Below are positions 18,046-26,896 of a DNA stretch of 64,000 nucleotides, in pieces (the first letter of the stretch is position 1; each line of letters begins with the position of its first letter). Below the pieces are notes generated by a model. It was not told the origin of the DNA. It did not search any database and worked only from the letters and a program-made list of their open reading frames with translations. The translations under genes were made by a program, and so were the position numbers. The DNA is from Nevskiales bacterium (GTDB lineage Bacteria > Pseudomonadota > Gammaproteobacteria > Nevskiales > Nevskiaceae). Where the stretch lies: NCBI GenBank assembly GCA_028698335.1, contig JAQVDP010000010.1:1-64000 (forward strand), given 5' to 3'.

Positions 18046-18426
18046 ATGCGCATCCTGCATACGATGCTCCGCGTCGGCGACCTCGACCGCTCGATCGCGT
18101 TCTATACCGAAGTGCTCGGCATGAAGCTGCTGCGCCGCAACGACTACCCGGAAGGCCGCTTCACCCTCGCCTTCGTCGGCTTCGGCAACGGCGACGCCGA
18201 AATCGAGCTGACGCACAACTGGGACACCGACCACTACGATCTCGGCGACGGCTTCGGCCATGTCGCGCTGGAGGTCGACGATGCCTACCGTGCCTGCGAC
18301 GCGGTGCGCGAACGGGGCGGCAAGGTCGTCCGCGAAGCCGGCCCGATGAAGCACGGCACCACCGTGATCGCCTTCGTCGAGGACCCGGACGGCTACAAGA
18401 TCGAGTTCATCCAGCACGGCGCCTGA
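18046..18426 (+). CDS. gloA: lactoylglutathione lyase (glyoxalase I)
   Basis: A 126-residue cytosolic metalloenzyme that isomerises the methylglyoxal-glutathione hemithioacetal to lactoylglutathione. The metal ligands match E. coli GloA with a two-residue shift: H5 (LHTMLRV), E54 (IELTHNW), H72 (GFGHVALEV) and E120 (GYKIEFIQ). Lack of the insertions of Zn-type enzymes suggests the Ni/Co-dependent class. An 8-bp inverted repeat (18008-18024) lies upstream, but its one-base loop makes it a poor hairpin. Confidence 0.94.
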   Translation: MRILHTMLRVGDLDRSIAFYTEVLGMKLLRRNDYPEGRFTLAFVGFGNGDAEIELTHNWDTDHYDLGDGFGHVALEVDDAYRACDAVRERGGKVVREAGPMKHGTTVIAFVEDPDGYKIEFIQHGA

Positions 18427-18506
18427 GCGCGGCCGGCCGCCGCGGCGGCCCGGCTTGCGGGGTCTTTGACGCCAAATTTACACGCAGGCGGTCTATCCTC
18501 TTCGGT

Positions 18507-19487
18507 TTGACCCCGATCCTGCCGCCCGTGCACGACTCGCCCCCACCCAAGGCTCCCAGCCGCTCGCCGTCGCCGCGTGCATCCACGCTGCGTCAGCTGG
18601 CGATCGTCGCGATGGTCGCGGTGCTGTACGCGGGGGTCGTCGAATGGCTGGTCGGCTGGCGCAACCTGCTCGAGCAGGCCGGCGCATCGGGCCCGGCGCC
18701 AGTGCTGCTGGTCCTGATCGGTGTCGCCGGCAGCTACGTGATGCGCGCGCTGCGGATCCGCGCAGCGCTGGCGCCGGCGGTCCGCGCGCCACTGAACGCG
18801 ATCGTGCGCATCTTCGCGGTCCACAACGCCGCCAACTGGCTGATGCCGGCACGGACCGGAGAGGTCAGCCTGCCGCTACAGCTGCGGCGCCATTTCGACG
18901 TACCGCTGGCTCGCGGGACCGGTGTGCTGCTGTGGCTGCGCGCGCAGGACCTGCACGTGCTGGCGACGCTGGCCGGGATCGGCGCGCTCGGCAGCGGCCG
19001 CACCGACTTGCACTGGCTCGGCGCGGCGATGCTCGCCGGAGGGTTGTGCCTGCCGGCGATCGGCTACCTGCTGGCGCCGCGTCTGGCGCGGCGCATTCCC
19101 AGGATCGCGCAACTGCTGTCCGCCACCCCGCGGGCACCGCGCGCGATCGCGCTGGACCTGCTGCTGAGCTGGGGCGCCTGGAGCGTCAAGCTGCTCGCGC
19201 TCGGTGCCGCGCTCGGCATGCTGCTGTCGGTATCGCCGTGGATGGGTCTGCTCGGCGCGCTCGGCGGCGACGTCGCCGCGGTGCTGCCGATCCACGCCCC
19301 GCTCGGCGCCGGCACCTACGAAGCCGGGGTGCTGTTCGGCCTGTCGGCACTGCGCCCCGATTTCGGCGACGCCCTCGGCGCCGCCGTGCAACTGCATGCG
19401 CTGCTGTTGTTCGCGGCCCTGGCCGGCGGCGCCTACGGCCTGACCTTGCGCAAATCGCCGGCCGCCGCCGGTGCCCAGGAGACCTGA
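18507..19487 (+). CDS. UPF0104/YbhN-type flippase-like membrane protein
   Basis: A protein of about 320 residues with seven or eight hydrophobic segments, related to the lysylphosphatidylglycerol-synthase transmembrane family (YbhN/AglD2-like). Family marks are FAVHNAANWLMPARTGEVSLPLQLRR near residue 95-120 and a late GDVAAVLPIHAPLGAGTYEAG segment. Start is unclear: TTG at 18507 or GTG at 18528, neither with a good ribosome-binding site. The downstream GT2 begins 6 bases after its stop, so the two are co-transcribed. Members are often beside polyprenyl-glycosyltransferases, suggesting a role in moving or shielding lipid-linked sugars. Confidence 0.75.
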   Translation: MTPILPPVHDSPPPKAPSRSPSPRASTLRQLAIVAMVAVLYAGVVEWLVGWRNLLEQAGASGPAPVLLVLIGVAGSYVMRALRIRAALAPAVRAPLNAIVRIFAVHNAANWLMPARTGEVSLPLQLRRHFDVPLARGTGVLLWLRAQDLHVLATLAGIGALGSGRTDLHWLGAAMLAGGLCLPAIGYLLAPRLARRIPRIAQLLSATPRAPRAIALDLLLSWGAWSVKLLALGAALGMLLSVSPWMGLLGALGGDVAAVLPIHAPLGAGTYEAGVLFGLSALRPDFGDALGAAVQLHALLLFAALAGGAYGLTLRKSPAAAGAQET

Positions 19488-19493
19488 CCCAGA

Positions 19494-20513
19494 ATGAACG
19501 CGAAGTCGCTGTCGATCGTGATCCCGATGTACCAGGAAGCGGGCAACGTGATCCCGCTGGTCGAGCGCGTCCACGCGGCCCTGGCCGCCTACCCGGCGCG
19601 CTGGGAGCTGATCCTCGTCAACGACGGCAGCCGCGACGCCACCGCCCGCGAGATGAAACAGGCGCAGGCGCAATTCGGTCCGCACGTACGCGCGCTGCAC
19701 TTCGCCCGCAACAACGGCCAGACCGCGGCGATGCAGGCCGGCATCGACGCCGCCCGCGGCGAGATCATCGCGACGATGGACGGCGATCAGCAGAACGATC
19801 CGGCCGACATCCCCGGCATGGCGGAGGCCATCGACGCGCGTGACCTCGACGTGCTGTGCGGACGCCGCGCCCACCGCAAGGACGCATGGCTGCTGCGCAA
19901 ACTGCCGTCGAGCATCGCCAACCGCCTGATCGCGCGCGTCACCGGCGTGCGCATCTCCGACTACGGCTGCTCGCTGAAGCTGTATCGCGCCGAGGTGATC
20001 AAGAAGGTGCGCCTGTACGGCGAGATGCACCGCTTCATCCCGGTGTGGGCGGCGATGGTGACCTCGCCCGACCGCATCGGCGAGATCGACGTCGCGCATC
20101 ATGCGCGCACCATCGGCGCGTCCAAATACGGCATTTCACGCACCTTCCGCGTGCTGCTCGACCTGCTGACGGTGTTCTTCTTCCTGCGCTTCCAGGCACG
20201 CCCCGGGCACTTCTTCGGCGGCCTCGGCCTGGTCTTCGCCGGATTCGGCGGTGTCCTCGCGACCTATCTGGCCTGGTGCAAGTTCGTGCTCGGCGAGCAC
20301 ATCGGCACGCGTCCGGCCTTCTTCACCGCGATCCTGCTGCTGATGTTCGCGGTGCAGTTCATCACCACCGGCGTCGTCGCCGAGATGCTGACCCGCGTGT
20401 TCCATCAGGGCCGTCCGCAGGAACCGGTCGGCCACCTGCCGCAGGCCGGCGGTGACGACGCCTGGCACGCCCCGCAGACACCGCCTCCGCCTCGCGAGTC
20501 CACCGCCGCCTGA
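19494..20513 (+). CDS. polyprenyl-phosphate glycosyltransferase (GT2, DPM/ArnC-like)
   Basis: A 339-residue GT2 enzyme. The catalytic domain (about 1-230) has LSIVIPMYQEAGNV, the ILVNDGSRD donor motif, NNGQTAAMQAGIDAARGE, and ATMDGDQQNDP as the metal-binding DxD-like site. Two C-terminal membrane helices follow (about 225-300), typical of dolichol- or undecaprenyl-phosphate sugar transferases such as ArnC and GtrB. It likely charges a polyprenyl phosphate with a sugar for the GT39 enzyme encoded next. The tail is Pro-rich. Confidence 0.9.
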   Translation: MNAKSLSIVIPMYQEAGNVIPLVERVHAALAAYPARWELILVNDGSRDATAREMKQAQAQFGPHVRALHFARNNGQTAAMQAGIDAARGEIIATMDGDQQNDPADIPGMAEAIDARDLDVLCGRRAHRKDAWLLRKLPSSIANRLIARVTGVRISDYGCSLKLYRAEVIKKVRLYGEMHRFIPVWAAMVTSPDRIGEIDVAHHARTIGASKYGISRTFRVLLDLLTVFFFLRFQARPGHFFGGLGLVFAGFGGVLATYLAWCKFVLGEHIGTRPAFFTAILLLMFAVQFITTGVVAEMLTRVFHQGRPQEPVGHLPQAGGDDAWHAPQTPPPPRESTAA

Positions 20514-20555
20514 ACCCCGCGCATCCGCTCCCGTCCGGAAAAGCAGCCCCGAGCC

Positions 20556-22106
20556 ATGAATCCCGCTCTTCGCAACGCCGCACTGCTCGCGGCGCTGGCC
20601 TTCATCGGCTTCTGGATCGGCAGCTGGCAGCTGCCGCTGTTCGATCTCGACGAAGGGGCGTTCAGCCAGGCCACACTGGAGATGCTCGACAGCGGCAACT
20701 ACCTGACGACGACGCTCGACGGCGAGCCGCGCTACGACAAGCCGATGCTCAGCTACTGGCTGCAGGGCCTCGCGGTCACGGCGCTCGGCCCGCATGAATT
20801 CGCCTTCCGCCTGCCGTCGATGCTTGCGGCAAGCCTGTGGATGCTGATGCTCTTCGGCTTCGTGCGCGCGCGCAGCCAGAATCAGGGCGCCGCCTGGCTG
20901 GCGGCCGCCGCGCTGGCACTGTCGCCGATGCCGAGCATCATCGGCCATGCCGCGACCGCCGACGCGATCCTCGACCTGCTGCTGACCGCGGCGCTGCTCG
21001 ACATCTACCGCCACTTCGAATCCGGGCGCCGCGCGCCGGTGCTGCGCGCCTACCTGTGGATGGGCCTCGGCGTGCTGACCAAGGGACCGGTCGCGATCGC
21101 GATTCCGCTGCTGGTGAGCCTGCTCTACGCGCTGTGGGACGGGCGCTGGCGACAGTGGCTCGGCGGGGTGTTCGAATGGCGCGGCTGGCTGATCCTGCTC
21201 GCGGTGGTGCTGCCCTGGGGCGTGATGTGCTGGCAGTCGGACGGCGGCGAATTCATCCGTCACTTCCTGTTCGACCACAATCTCGGCCGCTACCAGAACA
21301 CCCTGCAGGGCCACGGCGGCAAGCCCTACTACTACCTGATCGCGCTGCCGGTGATCGTGTGGCCATTCGTCGCACTGCTGCCCGGCGCGCTCAAACAAGG
21401 CCTGTTCGGTGGTGCGCTCGAGCGCTTCTGCATCGTCTGGTTCGCGACCGTGTTCGTGCTGTTCTCGTTCTCCGGCACCCAGTTGCCGCACTACCTGCTG
21501 TACGGTGCGACGCCGCTGTTCGTGCTGTTCGGCCTCAATGCCCACCGGCTGCCGGCGCGCGGCTGGCTGCTGGCACCGGGCTGGATCCTGCTGGCATTGT
21601 TCGTGGCGCTGCCATGGATCCTGCCGATGATCGAGACCCCGCCGAAGCGCGCCTGGGAAGCCGGCGTGATCGCCGAGGCGATCGCCGCCTTCGGCCCCGG
21701 CTACCACGTACTGAGCATCGCCGCGCTGGCGATCGCGATCCTCGCCCTGCGCCTGCGTCCGCTGGCCGGGCTGCTGACGACGGCGGCGATGTGCACGCTG
21801 ACGCTGTGGCTCGCGGTCGGCCCCGTGCTCGCGGCGGCGCAGCAGGAGCCGACCCGACAGGCGGCGCTGCGCGCCCGCGCACTCGGCCTGCCGGCGGTGC
21901 GCTACGCCACCTACCTGCCGACGTTCAGCGTCTACCGGGGCGCCCCGACGCCGGGACGCCTGCCGCAGCCCGGCGAGCTGGCCTTCGTACGCGCCGACAA
22001 ACTCGCGCAGATGCAGTCGCTGCTCGGCGACGCGCCGTTGCGGGAGGAATACCGCAAGGGCGGCGTCGTGCTGGTCCACCGTCTGCCGCCAGCCGACGCG
22101 CCATAG
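20556..22106 (+). CDS. GT39-family glycosyltransferase (ArnT-like)
   Basis: A 516-residue polytopic membrane enzyme of the ArnT/PMT type that uses polyprenyl-phosphate sugar to modify lipid A or another exported acceptor on the periplasmic side. The first helix is followed by FDLDEGAFSQATLEML, the catalytic acidic DE loop of the family, then YDKPMLSYWLQ, another conserved segment. About ten more hydrophobic segments follow and a periplasmic C-terminal domain (about 440-516). It is preceded by a matching GT2. Acceptor and sugar cannot be inferred. Confidence 0.9.
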   Translation: MNPALRNAALLAALAFIGFWIGSWQLPLFDLDEGAFSQATLEMLDSGNYLTTTLDGEPRYDKPMLSYWLQGLAVTALGPHEFAFRLPSMLAASLWMLMLFGFVRARSQNQGAAWLAAAALALSPMPSIIGHAATADAILDLLLTAALLDIYRHFESGRRAPVLRAYLWMGLGVLTKGPVAIAIPLLVSLLYALWDGRWRQWLGGVFEWRGWLILLAVVLPWGVMCWQSDGGEFIRHFLFDHNLGRYQNTLQGHGGKPYYYLIALPVIVWPFVALLPGALKQGLFGGALERFCIVWFATVFVLFSFSGTQLPHYLLYGATPLFVLFGLNAHRLPARGWLLAPGWILLALFVALPWILPMIETPPKRAWEAGVIAEAIAAFGPGYHVLSIAALAIAILALRLRPLAGLLTTAAMCTLTLWLAVGPVLAAAQQEPTRQAALRARALGLPAVRYATYLPTFSVYRGAPTPGRLPQPGELAFVRADKLAQMQSLLGDAPLREEYRKGGVVLVHRLPPADAP

Positions 22107-22173
22107 CGCGCGACTTCCCCCGCCGCGGACGCCGCGCGATGATGGCGGTCCGAACCGGCATCTGACCGCAGCA

Positions 22174-22950
22174 ATGGACGCACGCCAGGCCGCTTTTCGC
22201 GCCGAGTACCAGCAGAAGATCTCGCCACGCTACAGCGGCTGGCTGCATGGCGCCTGGATCGCCGGAGCCGGCCTCGGTTACATCGGCGTCGTGCTGGCGC
22301 AGGTCGATCGCGGCGGCTGGGCCTGGCTGAGCTTCGCCGTCGCGTTCGCAGTCGCCAATCTCGGCGAATGGGCGCTGCACAGGTACGTGCTGCACCGGCG
22401 CATCCCCGCGCTCAGCGCGCTGTGGCACCGGCATACGGTCGAGCATCATCACTACTTCACGCAGGATTGCATGACGGTCGACTCGCACCGCGAGTACCGG
22501 ATCATCTTCTTCCCGCCGTATGCGGTCCTCGGCATCGCCGCGATCCACCTGCTGCTCGGCGCCCTCTGGAGCCTGCCCTTTGGTCGCGACGCGATGTGGA
22601 TCTGGATGGCCGGCGGCATGAGCCACTACCTGCTCTACGAGATCCTGCATACCGCCGCGCACCTGCCCGAGCACCCGTTGCTGCGGCGGCTGCCGGCGGT
22701 CAACACGATGCGGCGCAATCACTGGATCCACCACCATCACGCGCTGATGTCGACGTGGAACATGAACCTGACGGTCCCGCTGGCGGACTGGCTGTTCGGC
22801 AGCAGCGATCTGGACTGCGGGCTGTGGCGCACGCTGGGCAACGGCTACCGCATGGACCGGCTCCGCCCCGAGGTGCGCGACGCGCTGCCCGACTCCGCGT
22901 TTCCACCATCCGCCGCCGGGCGCGGGCGCGATACCGCGGCCCGGAGTTGA
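22174..22950 (+). CDS. sterol desaturase / fatty acid hydroxylase superfamily protein
   Basis: A 258-residue membrane di-iron oxygenase family protein. The histidine clusters that bind the diiron centre are all visible: HRYVLH, HRHTVEHHH, HTAAH and HWIHHHH. Four hydrophobic helices surround them. Members hydroxylate or desaturate fatty acyl or sterol-like lipids. It follows the glycosyltransferases and may tailor the same lipid, but the 67-base gap does not prove co-transcription. Its TGA lies inside the -35 box of the ilv promoter. Confidence 0.87.
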   Translation: MDARQAAFRAEYQQKISPRYSGWLHGAWIAGAGLGYIGVVLAQVDRGGWAWLSFAVAFAVANLGEWALHRYVLHRRIPALSALWHRHTVEHHHYFTQDCMTVDSHREYRIIFFPPYAVLGIAAIHLLLGALWSLPFGRDAMWIWMAGGMSHYLLYEILHTAAHLPEHPLLRRLPAVNTMRRNHWIHHHHALMSTWNMNLTVPLADWLFGSSDLDCGLWRTLGNGYRMDRLRPEVRDALPDSAFPPSAAGRGRDTAARS

Positions 22951-22976
22951 CAAGCGCGCCGCGGCGCCGCTAGATT
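22947..22976 (+). promoter_or_regulatory. sigma-70-type promoter of the ilvG operon
   Basis: A perfect -35 TTGACA (22947-22952), an 18-base spacer and TAGATT (22971-22976, 4 of 6 to TATAAT). A start site near 22983 would give a leader of about 20 bases before the leader peptide. The -35 overlaps the stop codon of the preceding gene. Confidence 0.65.
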
Positions 22977-23002
22977 CCGCGCCGAATCAAGTCTTCACGA
23001 CC

Positions 23003-23068
23003 ATGAACGCAAACAAGCACATCGTCCTCGCCATCGTATCGGTCGTCGCCGTTAGCGACGCGCCGTAG
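23003..23068 (+). CDS. ilv operon attenuation leader peptide
   Basis: A 21-residue ORF (MNANKHIVLAIV, then SVVAVSDAP). In the central stretch IVLAIVSVVAV, eight of eleven residues are Ile, Val or Leu, the amino acids whose synthesis the downstream ilvG-ilvE genes serve. It stops 19 bases before a strong terminator hairpin. This is the classic layout of ribosome-mediated attenuation: scarce Ile/Val/Leu-tRNA stalls the ribosome and favours an antiterminator. It is too short for routine gene calling. Confidence 0.88.
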   Translation: MNANKHIVLAIVSVVAVSDAP

Positions 23069-23087
23069 GGGACGCTGTACGAAATCC

Positions 23088-23125
23088 AACCCCCGCCGGC
23101 GCAAGTCGGCGGGGGTTTTCTTTTT
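23088..23125 (+). terminator. ilv attenuator terminator
   Basis: An 11-bp perfect stem (AACCCCCGCCG with CGGCGGGGGTT, 8-base loop) followed by TTCTTTTT. It stands between the leader peptide and ilvG, about 54 bases before the ilvG ATG. It is expected to end transcription when Ile, Val and Leu are plentiful. Confidence 0.9.
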
Positions 23126-23178
23126 GCACCACCTGCGCCGACACCCAGCACCGACGGGTCTTCCGAGAGGAACCCGAG

Positions 23179-24837
23179 ATGGACATCAACGGCGCAGAAC
23201 TGATCACCCGCTATCTGGAGCGCCAGGGCGTCACCCATGTGGCCGGCATTCCCGGCGGCGCACTGCTGCCGCTGTACCGCGCACTCGACGACTCGCGCCT
23301 GCTGCATGTGCTCGCGCGCCACGAACAGGGCGCCGGCTTCGTCGCGCAGGGCATGGCGCGCGTCTCCGGTCGCGCCGGCGTGTGCCTGGCCACCTCCGGC
23401 CCCGGTGTCACCAACATCCTCACCGCGCTGGCCGACGCCAAGGCCGATTCGGTGCCGCTGGTGTGCATCGCCGGACAGGTGCCGCGCCCCCTGATCGGAA
23501 CCGATGCGTTCCAGGAGATCCGCACCGGCTACCTGGTCGATTCGGTGACCAAGGCGCACTTCGAGGTGCGCGCCGCCGAGGACCTGCTCGACGTGCTCCC
23601 CGAGGCCTTCCGCATCGCCGAAAGCGGCCGCAAGGGCCCGGTGGTGATCGAAGTGCCCAAGGACGTGCAGACCGAGCGCCTGAAGATCGCCGGGCTGCCG
23701 CCGCCGACGCGGCCGGATCCGGCGCTGGAGCCGGACGCCGACGCCGTCGCCCGCGCGGTCGAGCTGATCGACGCGGCGCAACGTCCGGTGCTGTACCTGG
23801 GCGGCGGCGTGACCGCGGCGCGTGCGCACTGGCGCGCGCGCGCACTGGCCGAACGCGCCGGACTGCCGACGACGATGACGCTGATGGCACTCGGCGCGAT
23901 GCCCTACGACCATCCGCTGTCGCTGGGCATGCTCGGCATGCACGGCGCCCGCTCCACCAATCATGCGATCGAGGAATCGGACCTGCTGATCGCGGTCGGC
24001 GCGCGCTTCGACGACCGCGCCACCGGACGCGCGGACCGCTTTGCGCCGCGCGCCCGGGTGATCCATATCGACACCGACACACACGAACTGGGCAAGCTGC
24101 GCCGCGCCGACGTGACGATCGAGGCCGACGCCGCGGCGGCGCTGGCGGCGCTGACCGAGGCGGTGCGCCAGCAGCCCCGACGCCAGTGGCATGCACGGAT
24201 CGCGCAGTTGCGGCGCGAGATGCCGGATGACCTCGAAGGGATCGACGATGTGCGCCGGCCCGCCGGGCTGGTGGCCGCGACCGCGGCCGCGCTCGGGCCG
24301 GATGCGATCGTCACCACCGACGTCGGCCAGCACCAGATGTGGGCCGCGCAGCACTTCCCGTTCACCCAGCCGCAGAACTGGCTGACCTCGGGCGGCCTCG
24401 GCACGATGGGCTTCGGCCTGCCGGCGGCGATCGGCGCGGCACTGGCTGCGCCGGAGCGCCCGGTGGTCTGCTTCTCCGGCGACGGCAGCATGCTGATGAA
24501 CCTGCAGGAGCTGGCGACGCTGGCCGACCTGCAGCTCGACGTGAAGGTCGTGGTGATGGACAACGCCGCGCTGGGCCTGGTGCATCAGCAGCAGCAGCTG
24601 TTTTTCCAGCGGCGCACCGTCGGCTCGCTGTACCAGCAACCGCCGGCACTGTGCGCGATCGCCGAGGCCTTCGGCATGCCGGCGATCGACCTCGGTGCGA
24701 CGCGCGATCCGGCGATGGTGCTCGGCGAAGCCCTGCGCCAGCCCGGGCCGATGCTGATCCGCGCACCGATCGCCACCGACGAGCAGGTGCTGCCGATGGT
24801 GATCCCCGGCCGCGCCAACACCGAAACCGTGCACTAG
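23179..24837 (+). CDS. ilvG: acetolactate synthase large (catalytic) subunit
   Basis: A 552-residue ThDP- and FAD-dependent enzyme that makes acetolactate or acetohydroxybutyrate, the first common step of Val/Leu and Ile synthesis. The catalytic Glu is in LARHEQGAGFVAQG. ATSGPGVTNILT and AGQVPRPLIGTDAFQE are typical of IlvG/IlvB. The ThDP-binding motif runs GDGSMLMNLQELATLA to MDN near 433-460. AGGAA lies 6 bases before the ATG. No ACT-domain regulatory subunit (ilvM/ilvN) follows; the next gene is ilvE. Regulation by attenuation is explicit from the leader and hairpin upstream. Confidence 0.94.
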   Translation: MDINGAELITRYLERQGVTHVAGIPGGALLPLYRALDDSRLLHVLARHEQGAGFVAQGMARVSGRAGVCLATSGPGVTNILTALADAKADSVPLVCIAGQVPRPLIGTDAFQEIRTGYLVDSVTKAHFEVRAAEDLLDVLPEAFRIAESGRKGPVVIEVPKDVQTERLKIAGLPPPTRPDPALEPDADAVARAVELIDAAQRPVLYLGGGVTAARAHWRARALAERAGLPTTMTLMALGAMPYDHPLSLGMLGMHGARSTNHAIEESDLLIAVGARFDDRATGRADRFAPRARVIHIDTDTHELGKLRRADVTIEADAAAALAALTEAVRQQPRRQWHARIAQLRREMPDDLEGIDDVRRPAGLVAATAAALGPDAIVTTDVGQHQMWAAQHFPFTQPQNWLTSGGLGTMGFGLPAAIGAALAAPERPVVCFSGDGSMLMNLQELATLADLQLDVKVVVMDNAALGLVHQQQQLFFQRRTVGSLYQQPPALCAIAEAFGMPAIDLGATRDPAMVLGEALRQPGPMLIRAPIATDEQVLPMVIPGRANTETVH

Positions 24838-24880
24838 ACGTCCCTTAGCCCATTCCCAGACCCAACCCGGAACCCCTGCC

Positions 24881-25951
24881 ATGCACCTTCCACCCGAAGA
24901 CCTGATCCCCGCGCCCCTGCCACCGGACTGGCCCGAGCCCGAAGCCCTCGGCTTCGGCCAGTACCTCGGTCCCTATCTGATCGAGGCCGGCCACAGCGAC
25001 ACCGCCGGCTGGGCCGCGCCGGTGGTCACGCCCCGCGCCGCGGCACCGGTCGCGGTCGCCAGCGGCGTGACGCAGTACGGCCTGTCGGTGTTCGAGGGCA
25101 TCAAGGCCTACCGCGGCCATGACGGCCGCGTGCACCTGTTCCGCCCGTTCGATCATGCGCGACGCCTGCGCGCCAGCGCGCGGCGGCTGGCGATGCCGGA
25201 ACCGCCGGACGAGCTGTTCATGCAGCTTGCCCGGCTCGCGGTGCAGGTCCACGAACGCTACGTCCCGCCGCATGGCCGCGGCGCGCTGTACCTGCGGCCG
25301 ACCCTGTTCGCCGACGAGGAGTGCCTGGGCCTGCGGCCGGCGCGTCACCACCGCTTCAGCATCGCCGTGATGCCGTGCAGCGATCCGGCGCCGAAGACGC
25401 TGCGGCTGTGGGCGGAGCCGGAGCTGATCCGCGCCGCACCGGGCGGGCTCGGCGCCGCCAAGACCGGCGCCAATTACGCGGCCGGCATCGGCGGGCTGCT
25501 GCGCGCGCGCGAACGCGGCTACGACGATGTCGCCTGGCTCGACGCCGCCACGCATACCCGGCTCGGCGAGGCCGGCACGATGAACCTGTTCGTGCAGATC
25601 GGCGCGGAAGTGCTGACGCCGCCGCTGGACGGCACCATCCTCGCCGGCATCACCCGCGACAGCGTGATCCGGCTGCTGCGCGAAACCGGCACGCGCGTCA
25701 GCGAGCAAGCGGTGTCGCTCGACGAACTCGCGACGGCCCAGACCGCCGGCGTGCTCGGGACCGCGTTCGGTGTCGGCACCGCGGCGCGCCTGGTCCGCAT
25801 CACCGAGGTCAGCGACGACCGGCGCTTCCTGACCTTTCCCGACACCGGCCTGACGACGGATCTGGCGGCGGCGCTCAAGGCGGTACAGGAGGGGCCGGCA
25901 CCGGGGCGGGCGGACGACCGTCATTCCGACTGGCGCGTCGCGGTGACCTGA
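24881..25951 (+). CDS. ilvE: branched-chain amino acid aminotransferase (class IV)
   Basis: A 356-residue PLP enzyme of fold type IV, in the longer BCAT group with eukaryote-like features, catalysing the last step of Ile, Val and Leu synthesis. Visible motifs are YGLSVFEGIKAYR near 65-77, YLRPTLFADEE, the PLP lysine in GGLGAAKTGANYAAG, and the cofactor-binding LGEAGTMNLFV then GTILAGITRDSVI. It follows ilvG by 43 bases and shares its attenuator. A perfect inverted repeat after the stop may end the transcript. Confidence 0.93.
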   Translation: MHLPPEDLIPAPLPPDWPEPEALGFGQYLGPYLIEAGHSDTAGWAAPVVTPRAAAPVAVASGVTQYGLSVFEGIKAYRGHDGRVHLFRPFDHARRLRASARRLAMPEPPDELFMQLARLAVQVHERYVPPHGRGALYLRPTLFADEECLGLRPARHHRFSIAVMPCSDPAPKTLRLWAEPELIRAAPGGLGAAKTGANYAAGIGGLLRARERGYDDVAWLDAATHTRLGEAGTMNLFVQIGAEVLTPPLDGTILAGITRDSVIRLLRETGTRVSEQAVSLDELATAQTAGVLGTAFGVGTAARLVRITEVSDDRRFLTFPDTGLTTDLAAALKAVQEGPAPGRADDRHSDWRVAVT

Positions 25952-25960
25952 GAACCTGCG

Positions 25961-26000
25961 CAATGCCGCGGCGGACGTTCACACGGCCGCCGCGGCATTG
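25961..26000. repeat. 14-bp inverted repeat after ilvE
   Basis: CAATGCCGCGGCGG and CCGCCGCGGCATTG are perfect inverted copies separated by 12 bases. The stem starts 9 bases after the ilvE stop. No T run follows, so intrinsic termination is uncertain; it may instead protect the 3' end of the mRNA. Confidence 0.55.
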
Positions 26001-26042
26001 TTGGCATACTGGCACCGCAGATCCCGCGAGCAGGAGACGATC

Positions 26043-26891
26043 ATGAACACGCTGACGCGCGTCTGGTTCATCACCGGATGCTCCAAGGGCCTCGGCCGCG
26101 CACTGGCCGAAACCGTGCTCCAGCACGGCGACCGCGTGGTCGCCACGGCACGCAACGTCGACACGCTCGGCAGCCTCGAGGAGATCGGCGGCGATCGCGT
26201 GCTGCTGTTGCCGCTGGACGTCTGCGACGCGCAGGCGGTCAACGGCGCGGTCGACGCGGCGCTGCGCTGCTTCGGCCGCATCGACGTGGTCGTCAACAAC
26301 GCCGGCTACGGGCTCGCCGGCGCGGTCGAGGAACTCGGCGATGCCGAGGCGCGCGCGCAGTTCGACACCAATGTCTTCGGCGTGCTCAACGTCCTGCGCG
26401 CGACGCTGCCGACGCTGCGCCAGCAACGCAGCGGACACATCCTGCAGATTTCTTCGGTCGCCGGCGTGGCGTCGACGCCGGGGCTGGGCATCTACAACGC
26501 CAGCAAGTACGCACTCGAGGGCCTGTCCGAAGCCCTCGCGCTGGAACTCAAACCCTTTGGCGTACGCGTGACCCTGATCGAACCGGGCCCGTTCCGGACC
26601 GACTGGGCCGGCCCCTCGCTGATCACGCCGCAACAGCGCATCGACGCCTACGCCGACACCGCGCACAAGACCATCGAGATGCTCAACGGCTATTCCGGCG
26701 CACAACCCGGCGACCCATTGCGCGCGGCCCGCGCGATGATCGAAGTCGTCGAATCGGAAAAGCCGCCGCTGCGCCTGCCGATGGGCGCGCTGTCGGTCGA
26801 ACGGATCCGCGACAAGCTCGCGCGCACCGCTCGCGAACTCGACGCCTGGGAGCCGGTATCGCTGGCGACCGAATTTCCGCCCGGCGGCTGA
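26043..26891 (+). CDS. short-chain dehydrogenase/reductase
   Basis: A 282-residue classical SDR with TGCSKGLGRALAE at 11-23, NNAGYG near 88, a Ser in ISSVAGVA and the catalytic YNASKYALEGLSEALA. TGCSKGLG is typical of the retinol-dehydrogenase-like and YkvO-like group. A strong AGGAG lies 7 bases before the chosen ATG; the frame opens 15 codons earlier without support. It converges with the hydrolase gene 5 bases away. Substrate unknown. Confidence 0.9.
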   Translation: MNTLTRVWFITGCSKGLGRALAETVLQHGDRVVATARNVDTLGSLEEIGGDRVLLLPLDVCDAQAVNGAVDAALRCFGRIDVVVNNAGYGLAGAVEELGDAEARAQFDTNVFGVLNVLRATLPTLRQQRSGHILQISSVAGVASTPGLGIYNASKYALEGLSEALALELKPFGVRVTLIEPGPFRTDWAGPSLITPQQRIDAYADTAHKTIEMLNGYSGAQPGDPLRAARAMIEVVESEKPPLRLPMGALSVERIRDKLARTARELDAWEPVSLATEFPPGG

Positions 26892-26896
26892 GGCGC

